From assembly GCA_031280635.1 (NCBI GenBank), contig JAITGK010000176.1:1-37145 (forward strand): 37,145 nt of DNA, given 5' to 3'. A program made the translations under genes and the position numbers. The stretch is from Synergistaceae bacterium. Its GTDB lineage: Bacteria; Synergistota; Synergistia; Synergistales; Aminobacteriaceae. Of the stretch, positions 1 through 7,841 are shown piece after piece. How positions within the stretch are numbered: the stretch's first letter is position 1; every line of letters begins with the position of its first letter. Below the pieces are notes generated by a model. It had not been told where the DNA came from. It saw only the letters and a program-made list of their open reading frames with translations, and searched no databases.

Positions 1-136
1 GCGGTTAAAAGAGTTCCGAAGGGTCTGCACACGCTATGATAAATTGGATTTCGTGTTCCTTGCGTTCGCTCAATTTGCTTTCGTTGCGATTTGGCTGAAC
101 TAGTGTCAACAGACCCTAGTTGATCAACGCTTTCCT
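1..136. repeat. Degenerate copy (R1) of the short inverted-repeat element
   Basis: The right end, TTGATCAACGCTTTCCT at 120-136, matches the terminal repeat of the four better copies (4341, 15541, 17351, 20674). AGAGTTCCGAAGGGTCTGC near 10-28 resembles their internal GAGTTCTTAGAGGTCTGC segment. An inner inverted repeat pairs AGGGTCTG (20-27) with CAGACCCT (110-117). The middle part, about 30-105, does not match the other copies, and the left end lies outside the window. The element ends about 10 bases beyond the stop codon of the minus-strand ABC ATPase gene. No coding sequence is supported in 1-146. Confidence 0.5.
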
Positions 137-146
137 CAGAGTTTCC

Positions 147-1178
147 TTAATTCTCGCCCTCGTACCAAAAGGGGCGTAGCAGGTGGAGGCCGCAGTTTTC
201 GCCCACATCAGGGCCTGGGGCGCGGCGGTTTTTCTGTACCCGCAGTTCCTGTTCCCCTATCTTGATCTGATAGTCCACGACCTCTCCCAAGAAGGACTTT
301 CGGGCAACCACGCCCCTCAGTTCTCCCTCGTCGCAAAAGTCGATCTCCGACGGGCGACTGGCCAGGGAAAGCGTCTCACACTCTCTCATGTCCTCCGGCA
401 GGGACAGGGCGTTTCCCTGAAACTGGAAGTCGGCCCGCGTCACGGTCAGGAAGTTGGAAAGCCCGATGAAGCTGAACACGAAGCGGTTGATTGGGTGGTT
501 GTACACGTTTAGTGGCGTGTCGATCTGCTGAACCACGCCCAACTTCATCACCAGAATCCGATCGGAGAGGGCCATAGCCTCCGCCTGGTCGTGGGTCACG
601 TAGATGATGGAGAAGCCATACTTGCGCTGGAGGTCGCGGATCTCGAAGCGCATTTCCTCGCGCAGGTGGGGATCCAGGCTGGAGAGGGGCTCGTCCAGAA
701 GCATCACGTCCGGATTGATGGCCAAAGCGCGAGCCAGAGCCACCCGTTGCTTACCGCCGCCGGAGAGCTTCTCCGGGCTCTCCTCGGCGGAGTAGAACAG
801 GTTCGTAGAGGTCAGGGCGTCCCTCGTCCTCTTCTCAATCTCCGCGACCGGCAGTCCGCGGACGCGCAGGGGAAAAGCCACGTTTTCAAAGACCGATAGG
901 TGCGGCCATACCGCGAACGCCTGAAAAACCATGCCGAAATCCCGCTTCTCAGGGGGCCAGTTCTTCGTCCGCGAGGAGAGCAAACGCCCTCCCACGTGGA
1001 TTTCCCCCTCACTCAAGTCCTCGAAGCCCGCCACCATCCGCAGAGTCGTGGTCTTGCCGCAGCCTGACGGCCCCAGCATGGAAAAGCACTCGCCCTTTTC
1101 GATTTTTAGGTTCAGATCGTTCACAGCCGTCACAGCGCCAAAGCGCTTTGTTACGTTTATCAGTTGTACATGAGACAT
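147..1178 (-). CDS. ABC transporter ATP-binding protein (FbpC/PotA type), first of two
   Basis: This 343-residue ATPase powers a binding-protein-dependent importer at the inner membrane. Visible motifs are Walker A GPSGCGKTT (about residues 38-46), a Q-loop at VFQAFAVWPH, Walker B VMLLDEPLSSLD, the switch His in YVTHDQAEAMAL, and a C-terminal TOBE-like regulatory region. The signature motif reads LSGGGKQRVALARA, where the family norm is LSGGQQQR, so one conserved Gln is Gly. The reading frame is open further upstream, but that part overlaps the permease. ATG at 1178 is preceded by GAGGTGA at good spacing and starts in the usual place for the family. It lies 5 bases after the permease stop and is the last gene of a three-gene operon. 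The substrate is unknown; Fe(III) or a polyamine-like solute is the family-based guess. Confidence 0.9.
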   Translation of the reverse strand: MSHVQLINVTKRFGAVTAVNDLNLKIEKGECFSMLGPSGCGKTTTLRMVAGFEDLSEGEIHVGGRLLSSRTKNWPPEKRDFGMVFQAFAVWPHLSVFENVAFPLRVRGLPVAEIEKRTRDALTSTNLFYSAEESPEKLSGGGKQRVALARALAINPDVMLLDEPLSSLDPHLREEMRFEIRDLQRKYGFSIIYVTHDQAEAMALSDRILVMKLGVVQQIDTPLNVYNHPINRFVFSFIGLSNFLTVTRADFQFQGNALSLPEDMRECETLSLASRPSEIDFCDEGELRGVVARKSFLGEVVDYQIKIGEQELRVQKNRRAPGPDVGENCGLHLLRPFWYEGEN

Positions 1179-1183
1179 AGCCG

Positions 1184-2875
1184 TCACCTCGCTTTTTTGC
1201 CCAAGAAGCGCTCCACCAAAAGCTGCCCCGCTACGATGATGATCAAGGCGATACCTGCCAGAGCCGCCGAGCGCACGGTCTCCCCATCCTCGTTCAGGGT
1301 GTAGATGGCCACCCCAATGGTGCGCGTTGTGGGCGCGTAGAGCATGATGGACACGGTCAGCTCCCGCAGGGAGGGCAGGAAGATCAGAAAGAACGCCGCC
1401 AACATCCCAGGCCGCACCAGGGGGAGCGCCACGTCCCGCAAAGCCTGCCACATGGAGGCGCCGCAGACCCGCGCCGCCTCCACCAGAGAGTCGTGAACCT
1501 GCTCCAGCGCGGCGGAGTTGGCCCGCAACGAAAAGGCCATGTAGCGGGCGATGTAGGCCACCAAGATGATCCAAACAGTGTTGTACAGGTTGACGCCGTA
1601 CCTGCCGCTCCAGGCTAGAATAACGCCCAGGGCGATGACGGAGCCTGGCACCGAGAAGGGCAGCATCCCCAAAAACTCCAAGACGCCCTTGCCCCGAACT
1701 TTCATCTTGACAGTGACATAGGAGATCATGACCCCCGCGAACATCGTGATAACCGCCGCGCTGAAGCCCAGCGTGACGCTGTTCCAGATAGCGTCTCTCG
1801 TGACCTTGTAAGTGGAGAGGATGAATTTATAGTTGTCCAGCGACAAGTTTTCCCACGTGAAGGGCAGACCGTAGGTCTTGAGACCCCCAACTAGGAAGAT
1901 AACCACTGTGGGCAGAACGATGGTGAAGCCAATATAGGCCACGCAGAAAAGGAAAAGAGGAATGCGTAGGGCCCGGAGCTTCAGCTCCATGGGGCGGAAA
2001 CTCTTGCCCGCGATGATCTGGTAGTGCCCTCGGCTCAGAACTTTCCCCTGAAGCCATAAGATGAACGCCGCCGCGGCTACCAGGATCGCGGCCAGCACCG
2101 TCCCCGTCCGTATGGAGGCGAAGCTCCCGGCGCTTTGATGGATGCGCTGGTAGATGAGGGTGGGGATGTTAAATATCCCGTTCTCAATACCCAGCACCGC
2201 CACCGTCCCAAAGTGGGCCATCGAATAAAGCATGATCAAAAGCGCCCCCGACAGGATGCTAGGCAGCACCAGGGGGATAGTGATTTTCCGGGTGATGGTG
2301 AAGAGTCCCGCCCCAGAGACACGGGCGGACTCCTCCAGTGTGGGGTCCATGCGTTCCAGCGCGCCGCAGACCTGAATGAACACGAAGGGGAACAAGTACA
2401 TGACCTCCACCAGCATGATGCCCGTGTAGCTGTAGATATTGAATATGGGTCCCGACAAGCCCAAGTGGGTTATGAAAAAGCGATTGATGAAGCCCGCCCT
2501 GGGCGAGAGCAGCATCTTCCACGCCATGGCTCCGATGAAGGAGGGAAGCATGAAGGGCACTAGGAACATTCCCTTCATGAACCCCTTGCAGGGCAGGTCC
2601 GTGCGCGTCACCAGCCAGGCGAAGAACGTTCCCACGACGGTGCTGCCGATGGTGGTACCCGTGGCGATGATGAGCGAGTTGACCAGAGCCTGCCAAGTGT
2701 CTGGTTCGCTGATGACGCGCGCCACATCACGGATGTTGAAGCTCCCATTCACCCAAAAGGCGTTGAGGAAAATCAGCAGTACCGGCACTGCCACCACCAC
2801 TACCAGTATGGCGATGGACAGGAACAAGATGACCTGCGCGACGCCGAAGCCAGGCTTTTGTTTTTGCCCGCTCAC
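1184..2875 (-). CDS. ABC transporter permease, fused double MetI-like domain (FbpB/AfuB type)
   Basis: This 563-residue polytopic protein is built from two copies of the binding-protein-dependent permease domain, about residues 50-290 and 330-555, giving roughly 12 membrane segments. Each half has the EAA-type loop that docks the ATPase: EESARVSGAGLFTITRKITIP in the first and EAARVCGASMWQALRDVALP in the second. Fused permeases of this size are typical of Fe(III) (FbpB/AfuB/SfuB) and thiamine (ThiP) importers. The start overlaps the upstream ATPase stop as ATGA (2872-2875), indicating translational coupling, and another ATPase follows 5 bases after its stop. One fused permease between two different ATPase genes suggests a heterodimeric motor. 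No periplasmic binding-protein gene lies in the window. Confidence 0.9.
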   Translation of the reverse strand: MSGQKQKPGFGVAQVILFLSIAILVVVVAVPVLLIFLNAFWVNGSFNIRDVARVISEPDTWQALVNSLIIATGTTIGSTVVGTFFAWLVTRTDLPCKGFMKGMFLVPFMLPSFIGAMAWKMLLSPRAGFINRFFITHLGLSGPIFNIYSYTGIMLVEVMYLFPFVFIQVCGALERMDPTLEESARVSGAGLFTITRKITIPLVLPSILSGALLIMLYSMAHFGTVAVLGIENGIFNIPTLIYQRIHQSAGSFASIRTGTVLAAILVAAAAFILWLQGKVLSRGHYQIIAGKSFRPMELKLRALRIPLFLFCVAYIGFTIVLPTVVIFLVGGLKTYGLPFTWENLSLDNYKFILSTYKVTRDAIWNSVTLGFSAAVITMFAGVMISYVTVKMKVRGKGVLEFLGMLPFSVPGSVIALGVILAWSGRYGVNLYNTVWIILVAYIARYMAFSLRANSAALEQVHDSLVEAARVCGASMWQALRDVALPLVRPGMLAAFFLIFLPSLRELTVSIMLYAPTTRTIGVAIYTLNEDGETVRSAALAGIALIIIVAGQLLVERFLGKKAR

Positions 2876-3990
2876 ACCCTCACCCCCTCATTGTTGTGCG
2901 CGTTTGCCGTCAGAGCTTCCCTCAGTTTTTCGGCCTCAAACCAGTGAAGCTCGCGGAAACTGACGACGCAGTCCTCTCCCTCCTCGAACATCAGGCCGAT
3001 GGCCTCGTGGGTTTCAGCGCTGACCCGCAGGGAGGCGCCATCCACGTCCACCAGATAGTCCATCATGGCCCCCAGAAAACTAGCCCGCCGGACAGCGCCT
3101 CTCAGCCCCTCGCCGCTCCGGCCGATCTTCACGTCTGAGGGGCGGAAGGCCGCCGCCCAGTCCTTTGCGCTTCCTTCGGGCTTTTCCCAGGGAATGGACT
3201 GACTGCCGTTCCCCACCAGGTACTTTCCCTCCTCATTTCTTACTGGAAGGAAGTTGGCGACGCCCATGAAGTTGAACACAAAAGGATCCGCGGGACGCTC
3301 GAATATCTCCCAAGGAGTCCCCATCTGACGGATTTTCCCCCTCTCGTCCATAACGGCCAGTCGGTCGGAGATGGCCAGGGCCACCTCCTGGTCGTGAGTG
3401 ACGTAAAGAACGGTGGTTTCCAACTTCCTCTGAAGCTCTTTGATCTCGAAGCGCATCTCCTCCCGCAGGTTGGCGTCCAAGTTGGTCAGGGGCTCATCCA
3501 GGAGTAGCAGGGAGGGTTTCGCGATCAGCGCGCGAGCGAGCGCCACACGCTGCTGCTGACCGCCAGAAAGCTCCGAGGGCACGCGTTTTTCCAGTCCCTT
3601 CATCCCCACCATCTCAACGGTCTCCATAACCCTATCCGTCAGCTCTTGGCGGGTTTTTTTCATCAGCTTCAGGGGATAGGCCACGTTGTCGAAGACCGTC
3701 ATGTGGGGCCAGACCGCGTAGTCCTGGAACACCATGCCAAGACGCCGACTGTCGGGAGGCAGATTCACCCTGACCGCCGGGTCGGAGACCACGACGCCGC
3801 CGATGCGAATTACCCCAGCGTCGGGGAACTCAAAGCCCGCGATGAGCCGCAGCAGTACCGTCTTGCCACAACCTGACGGCCCCAGCAACGTGAAGCACTC
3901 CCCTTTATGGATCGAGAGCGTCAGGTCCTCGTGCACCCGGTACGCGCCGTAGCTTTTCGCCACACCTTCGATCTGAATCAGTTCTTCCAT
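2872..3990 (-). CDS. ABC transporter ATP-binding protein (FbpC/PotA type), second
   Basis: First gene of the importer operon, 372 residues. It carries Walker A GPSGCGKTVLLR, Q-loop VFQDYAVWPH, a canonical signature LSGGQQQRVALARAL, Walker B LLLLDEPLTNLD, H-loop YVTHDQEVALAI and a C-terminal TOBE-like part. It is clearly a paralogue of the ATPase at 147-1178. An in-frame ATG lies at 4014, but ATG 3990 is chosen because GGAGGT sits about 10 bases before it and the family N-terminus begins there (MEELIQIEGVAKSYG). Its stop overlaps the permease start by 4 bases. About 270 bases upstream lies a copy of the conserved leader element (4264-4340), in sense orientation, so the operon probably has a long, possibly regulated 5' leader. 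Confidence 0.9.
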   Translation of the reverse strand: MEELIQIEGVAKSYGAYRVHEDLTLSIHKGECFTLLGPSGCGKTVLLRLIAGFEFPDAGVIRIGGVVVSDPAVRVNLPPDSRRLGMVFQDYAVWPHMTVFDNVAYPLKLMKKTRQELTDRVMETVEMVGMKGLEKRVPSELSGGQQQRVALARALIAKPSLLLLDEPLTNLDANLREEMRFEIKELQRKLETTVLYVTHDQEVALAISDRLAVMDERGKIRQMGTPWEIFERPADPFVFNFMGVANFLPVRNEEGKYLVGNGSQSIPWEKPEGSAKDWAAAFRPSDVKIGRSGEGLRGAVRRASFLGAMMDYLVDVDGASLRVSAETHEAIGLMFEEGEDCVVSFRELHWFEAEKLREALTANAHNNEGVRV

Positions 3991-4184
3991 GAATAAAAAT
4001 ACCTCCATGAACAAAGAAAATGTTGATTATTAACCCTACAATAAAATCTTACATATACCCAAAAGAATCATATTTGCCATTAGGGCTCTTATCTGAATCC
4101 ACGTAAGACCTTAATCGTCATATGTCGCGGTCTCCATCGTCATTTTATTGGCATGTTTATCGCATTTTACTAACTTTCTTCACG

Positions 4185-4235
4185 CCTCCTGATTTTTATC
4201 ACTACTTTCAAGCAAACTCAAGACTTTTCAGGAGG
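4185..4235. promoter_or_regulatory. 8-bp perfect inverted repeat in the ABC-operon leader
   Basis: CCTCCTGA (4185-4192) and TCAGGAGG (4228-4235) are exact reverse complements separated by 35 bases. The repeat lies between the leader element and the ATPase start. An RNA from the minus strand would contain both a CCUCCU and an AGGAGG arm; AGGAGG is Shine-Dalgarno-like, but no gene start follows it. It could be a long-range stem of the leader. The remaining AT-rich stretch, 3991-4184, shows no gene and no convincing sigma70 promoter. Confidence 0.4.
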
Positions 4236-4263
4236 GTTAATAAAGCCATTATCTCTTTTCTTT

Positions 4264-4340
4264 TCTTCGCGAAGTTTTTGCCGTTTATATCCAACTTTTG
4301 GTCTCTTCTTTCCGCGCATCATTATGCGAACCGCTACAAA
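4264..4340 (-). promoter_or_regulatory. Conserved leader element, copy A (candidate cis-regulatory RNA)
   Basis: Read on the minus strand this is one of three copies of a core of about 75 nt; the others are at 13395 (+) and 36733 (-). Shared blocks in order are TTnTAGCGG, CGCGGAAA, AAGAGACCAAAAG, ATATAAACGG and AAAAACTT followed by a GCG-rich end. This copy can form a perfect 5-bp hairpin (CGCAT-AATG-ATGCG), and its first UUCGC can pair with a late GCGAA. It faces the ABC importer operon. The short repeat R2 abuts its 5' edge and may have displaced the native promoter. It shows no match that I recognise to a known riboswitch class. Confidence 0.6.
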
Positions 4341-4419
4341 TGGGGTTCTTAGGGGTCCACGGCCCCTCGGGTCCCTGTGTGGGGCATGGGGTAGAGCCCC
4401 ATAGGGGTCAGCGCTTCCT
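4341..4419. repeat. Short inverted-repeat element, copy R2
   Basis: This copy has the internal TGGGGTTCTTAGGGGTC, a GC-rich inner hairpin region, a GGGGTAGAGCCCC-type hairpin, and the right terminal repeat GTCAGCGCTTCCT. Its left terminal repeat is missing and fused to the leader element (CCGCTACAAATGGGG). The right end touches the folC stop codon (4418-4420). No open frame or transposase is present, so it is non-autonomous. The GC-rich hairpins could also act as a terminator for folC. Confidence 0.65.
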
Positions 4420-5725
4420 AAAAAACCTTGTGGCTTTTCAACCAGCCGATCAGGTAGAGGCTTCCGCAGACGAGGACGACCTCGTTCTCACCCGACGCGG
4501 CGGCGACGGCGTCTAGGGGGTTCTCGAAGGCGGACGCGGAGGCGCGCCAAGGAAGGTTTTTCGCGGCGGAGGCGGTGTCCCGCGCCGACAGGCTTCGCTC
4601 CATGCCAGGGACGCAGGTGGCGTAAAGCGCGGGCCTGGGGTTTTCCGAAACGCCACTCAAAATTTCGAGGCACAGGGGATATTCCTTGTCCCTCATCACC
4701 CCGTAGACCAGGCCGATCTTCTTCCCGCCCCAGAGTTTTGCGGCGCTTTCCACCAGTTTTTTCACGCCGTCCGGGTTGTGTCCTCCGTCCAGGACGACCA
4801 GGGGGGCGCGGGAGACGATTTCCAGCCGCCCTGGCCAGCGAGCGTCCCTCATACCCGCCAGCGCCGCCTCGTCCGTGAGCCTGCTAAAGCGCCCGCGCAG
4901 GCGAGCCAGCGCCGAAAGCGCCAGGGCCGCGTTGGAGACCTGGTATTGCCCGATCATGCCCGTTTTGACGTCTTTTAGTTCAAGTCCTGGAGCGAAGAAA
5001 TCGAAGGAACACCCCAAGTCCGTAACAACCACGGAACTCACCCGCGCGTCCCGTGAAACCACGAAGGGTATCGCCCCAACATTAGCGCAAAATCGCTCAA
5101 ACAGGGGAATCAGGGACTCCGCGTCGCCCAAGTAACACGCCGGCGCGCCAGGTCGTACCACCGCGAATTTTTCCCCTGCGATGGCCTCTAGCGTGTTTCC
5201 CAGGTACTCAATGTGATCCATGGAGACGGAGGCCGCCGCCGTGCAAACTACGTCCGTTAGCAGGTTCGTCGCGTCGAGTCTGCCGCCAAGTCCGGCCTCC
5301 ACCACCGCCGCTTCCACGCGCTCTTCCTCCGCCAGGAGAAAGGCTGAGGCTGTCGCCAACTCAAAATAAGAAGGCGGGTCGTCCCGAAGGATGGGGTCTT
5401 TGGAAACCGCCTGAACCGCCCTCTCCGCGGAGGCCAACCAGCGTTCCGGCGGCAGAGGGCGGCCGTTTACCGTCAGTCGCTCGCCAGGACTTTCCAGGTG
5501 AGGACTGGTGTAGAGCACGGTTTTGTAATTCGCCGCGCGGAAAACAGAATCAAGGAACGCGCAGGTGGAGCCCTTGCCGTTGGTTCCCACCACGTGAAGG
5601 GCGGGGTACTTCCCCTGGGGGTTCCCCAGGAGCGTGAGGAGACGGGAAACCCTCTCCAAGCCGGGACGTATCCCAGGCGAGGCGTATTGGGTTATCAAAT
5701 TTTCAACATCGTCGAAGGACGCCAA
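4418..5725 (-). CDS. folC: Bifunctional folylpolyglutamate synthase / dihydrofolate synthase
   Basis: A Mur-ligase-family enzyme of 435 residues, the usual FolC length. It adds glutamate to dihydropteroate and to folates in the cytoplasm with ATP. Seen in the sequence are the P-loop VVGTNGKGSTCAF (about residues 45-57), the following YTSPHLESPGERLTVNG block, the central-domain EAGLGGRLDATN motif, and VVLDGGHNPDGVKKL in the C-terminal domain. It starts with TTG at 5725, preceded by GGGAGGT at ideal spacing. It is the last gene of the division cluster, 36 bases after the SPOR gene, and ends inside repeat R2. Folate use links loosely to the metH gene at 32230. Confidence 0.93.
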   Translation of the reverse strand: MASFDDVENLITQYASPGIRPGLERVSRLLTLLGNPQGKYPALHVVGTNGKGSTCAFLDSVFRAANYKTVLYTSPHLESPGERLTVNGRPLPPERWLASAERAVQAVSKDPILRDDPPSYFELATASAFLLAEEERVEAAVVEAGLGGRLDATNLLTDVVCTAAASVSMDHIEYLGNTLEAIAGEKFAVVRPGAPACYLGDAESLIPLFERFCANVGAIPFVVSRDARVSSVVVTDLGCSFDFFAPGLELKDVKTGMIGQYQVSNAALALSALARLRGRFSRLTDEAALAGMRDARWPGRLEIVSRAPLVVLDGGHNPDGVKKLVESAAKLWGGKKIGLVYGVMRDKEYPLCLEILSGVSENPRPALYATCVPGMERSLSARDTASAAKNLPWRASASAFENPLDAVAAASGENEVVLVCGSLYLIGWLKSHKVF

Positions 5726-5761
5726 GGTAAAGACCTCCCTTACCAGGTCGGCATTTACGAT

Positions 5762-6502
5762 TCACTGCCTCGGCGGGACGATGAAGGCCCCCTGGTAACC
5801 GGACTGCCCCAGTCGAGCGGCCAGGGACTCCGCCGCCTCCCTCGTGGAGCCCGCTTGAACCAGAACCCTGTGAAGCGTCTGAGTTGACGTCACCGCGGCC
5901 GTGTAGCCCGCTTTGAGGAAACGCTGTAGGACGGCCTCCGCCGCGGCCCGGTTGGAAAAAGCCCCCACTTGCACCATCCAGCCCGTGAGTTTTGTCTGCG
6001 TCTGCGTCTGCGCCACGACCGCCCGGGGCGCCGGGGTTGTGGCGACCTGTCTGGGAATAGCTCGTTGCGGGGCGGGCTGTTCCTTGGCAGGGCGCGACGG
6101 AGTTCGGGCGGCCGGAGAGACGGGCGCCGTCTGCCGGGAGGCGGAGGAAGCGCTCCTATAAGGCCTGCCCTCTACAGGCATGGGAACGGCCAGGGGATCC
6201 ATCTCCAGCACGCGGCGCGAAGACACGGGGGCGGACTCCGCAGGCGCGGGCCTGGGGAAGATCGGATGCGTTTGAGTTCCCGCCTCCGCCTGGTTGGATT
6301 CCTGCCGGCGGGTAGGTCCGTCGCTCAACTCCTGGGTCAGAGGGGTGTATGGGGTCAAGGCGCTGGGGCCGGAGAAAAAGAAACGCCACCCGGCGATCAC
6401 AAGGAGCACCAGGGCGACAACGGCAACCACGGGAAGCATGAAGTCTCCGAAGGATCTAACAACCCCCTTGGTCTTGAAACGCCTCGTCTCTCTTAATGGC
6501 AA
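5762..6502 (-). CDS. SPOR-domain cell-division/peptidoglycan-binding protein
   Basis: A 246-residue bitopic protein with a short cytoplasmic N-terminus, one membrane helix at about residues 20-41 (LPVVAVVALVLLVIAGWRFFF), a long Pro/Ala/Arg-rich periplasmic linker, and a C-terminal SPOR domain at about 170-246. The SPOR domain starts with WMVQVGAFSNRAAAEAVLQRF and contains a second repeat around RVLVQAGSTREAAESLAARL. SPOR domains bind denuded peptidoglycan at the septum, so a role like FtsN or DedD is plausible from its place just after ftsZ, though not shown. The start is TTG at 6502, with AAGGGGG upstream. No enzymatic motif is visible. Confidence 0.85.
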   Translation of the reverse strand: MPLRETRRFKTKGVVRSFGDFMLPVVAVVALVLLVIAGWRFFFSGPSALTPYTPLTQELSDGPTRRQESNQAEAGTQTHPIFPRPAPAESAPVSSRRVLEMDPLAVPMPVEGRPYRSASSASRQTAPVSPAARTPSRPAKEQPAPQRAIPRQVATTPAPRAVVAQTQTQTKLTGWMVQVGAFSNRAAAEAVLQRFLKAGYTAAVTSTQTLHRVLVQAGSTREAAESLAARLGQSGYQGAFIVPPRQ

Positions 6503-6563
6503 AGCGTCGAACCCCCTTCATGAAAAAATTTTCGATATTTCGCTTTTTGATTTCCGGCGCCCC

Positions 6564-7748
6564 TCACCTATTCGGCCTGTTCTTGGCCCTGAGGATAGCG
6601 GGCGTGTCGTAAGCGGTCTTGGGCATGCCTGAAAACATGTCCTCGTCCGCCGAGGGCTGCAGGTCCATCTCGTCCAGCGAGAATTTCCCAGGGGCCCTTT
6701 CGGGCGTTCGGGAACGGCTGACCAAGGTGAATCCCTCTTCCCGCGTTTCCCGCCTTCCCGTCGGCTGAGAACGGTGTTCGACCTCAGAGAAGCCCGTGGC
6801 GATGACGGTGACGCGCATGGAGTTCCCCGCGTTCTCGTTGATGGTGTGCCCCCAGATGACCTCCACGTTGGGGTCCGCGTTTTCGGTGACGATCTCCGCG
6901 GCCCTTTTCATCTCGAAGATTCCCAAGTCTGACGTTCCCTCAATGTTGACAAGCACTCCCTTGGCGCCCTTAAGCGGCATGGACATAAGTGGAGAACGGA
7001 TCGCGGCCTTTGCGGCCACCTCGGCCCTATTCTCGCCTTCCCCGACTCCGATGCCCATGATGGCGGTACCGGCGCTTTTCATGACCGTTTTGACGTCCGC
7101 GAAGTCCACGTTGATCAATCCAGGCTTCAGAACGAGGTCCGTCACGCCCTGAACGGCCTGGCGCAACACCTCGTTGGCCATTTTGTAGGCCTCCGTGCTC
7201 GTCGTCCTCTCGTTAGCCACAGCCAAAAGACGGTCGTTTTCAACGATTAGCAGGGCGTCCACCTTTTCCTTAAGCTTGGCAATGCCCTCCTGAGCCACCT
7301 GGGCGCGCTTTTTCCCCTCGAAGCCGAAGGGCATGGTGACAACGCCCACGACCAAGATCTGCATCTCCTTAGCAACCTCCGCGATGATAGGCGTAGCGCC
7401 GGTACCCGTACCTCCGCCCATCCCCGCCGTCACGAAAACCATCTCGCATCCTTCAAGGTACTCCCGTATGCGATCGATGGATTCCTTTGCGGCGTCCGTC
7501 CCTACCTGAGGGTTGGCGCCCGCCCCGCGGCCCTTGGTGAGTTTTTCGCCCAGGGCGATCTTGTGCGGCGCCCTGCTGAGTTCCAACGCCTTGGCGTCCG
7601 TATTGGCCGCTACAAACTCCACGCCCTCCACGCCGCTCTCGATGATGTGGTTGAGCGCGTTGCCCCCACCCCCTCCGACGCCTACAACAAGGATCTGCTC
7701 TCGCTGCTGCAACGTCTCAGGAATGTGAAAAACCTGATTTTGTTCCAT
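6564..7748 (-). CDS. ftsZ: Cell division GTPase FtsZ
   Basis: The bacterial tubulin homologue that assembles the Z ring at midcell, 394 residues. Visible features are the N-terminal nucleotide-binding [13 protein letters not shown], the tubulin signature [10 protein letters not shown] (about residues 115-124), and the synergy-loop region [13 protein letters not shown] Pro/Arg-rich linker follows, and then a conserved C-terminal peptide, [11 protein letters not shown], which in other bacteria binds FtsA and other partners. ATG 7748 has GGGAGGG 8 bases upstream. It lies 93 bases downstream of ftsA and 61 bases before the SPOR gene. Length and motifs are canonical. Confidence 0.97.
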   Translation of the reverse strand: MEQNQVFHIPETLQQREQILVVGVGGGGGNALNHIIESGVEGVEFVAANTDAKALELSRAPHKIALGEKLTKGRGAGANPQVGTDAAKESIDRIREYLEGCEMVFVTAGMGGGTGTGATPIIAEVAKEMQILVVGVVTMPFGFEGKKRAQVAQEGIAKLKEKVDALLIVENDRLLAVANERTTSTEAYKMANEVLRQAVQGVTDLVLKPGLINVDFADVKTVMKSAGTAIMGIGVGEGENRAEVAAKAAIRSPLMSMPLKGAKGVLVNIEGTSDLGIFEMKRAAEIVTENADPNVEVIWGHTINENAGNSMRVTVIATGFSEVEHRSQPTGRRETREEGFTLVSRSRTPERAPGKFSLDEMDLQPSADEDMFSGMPKTAYDTPAILRAKNRPNR

Positions 7749-7841
7749 GTTTTATGCCCTCCCGACCGTTGAAAAGCCACGTATCGCACCTATTATCCAG
7801 CAAACTATGAAAAAAGGGAACTGTTTTCTCAACATCGGACG

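Noticed and set aside
1179-1574. Upstream in-frame extension of the first ABC ATPase (to 475 residues)
   Set aside because: It overlaps the permease gene on the same strand in another frame, encodes no family sequence, and ATG 1178 has a proper ribosome site.
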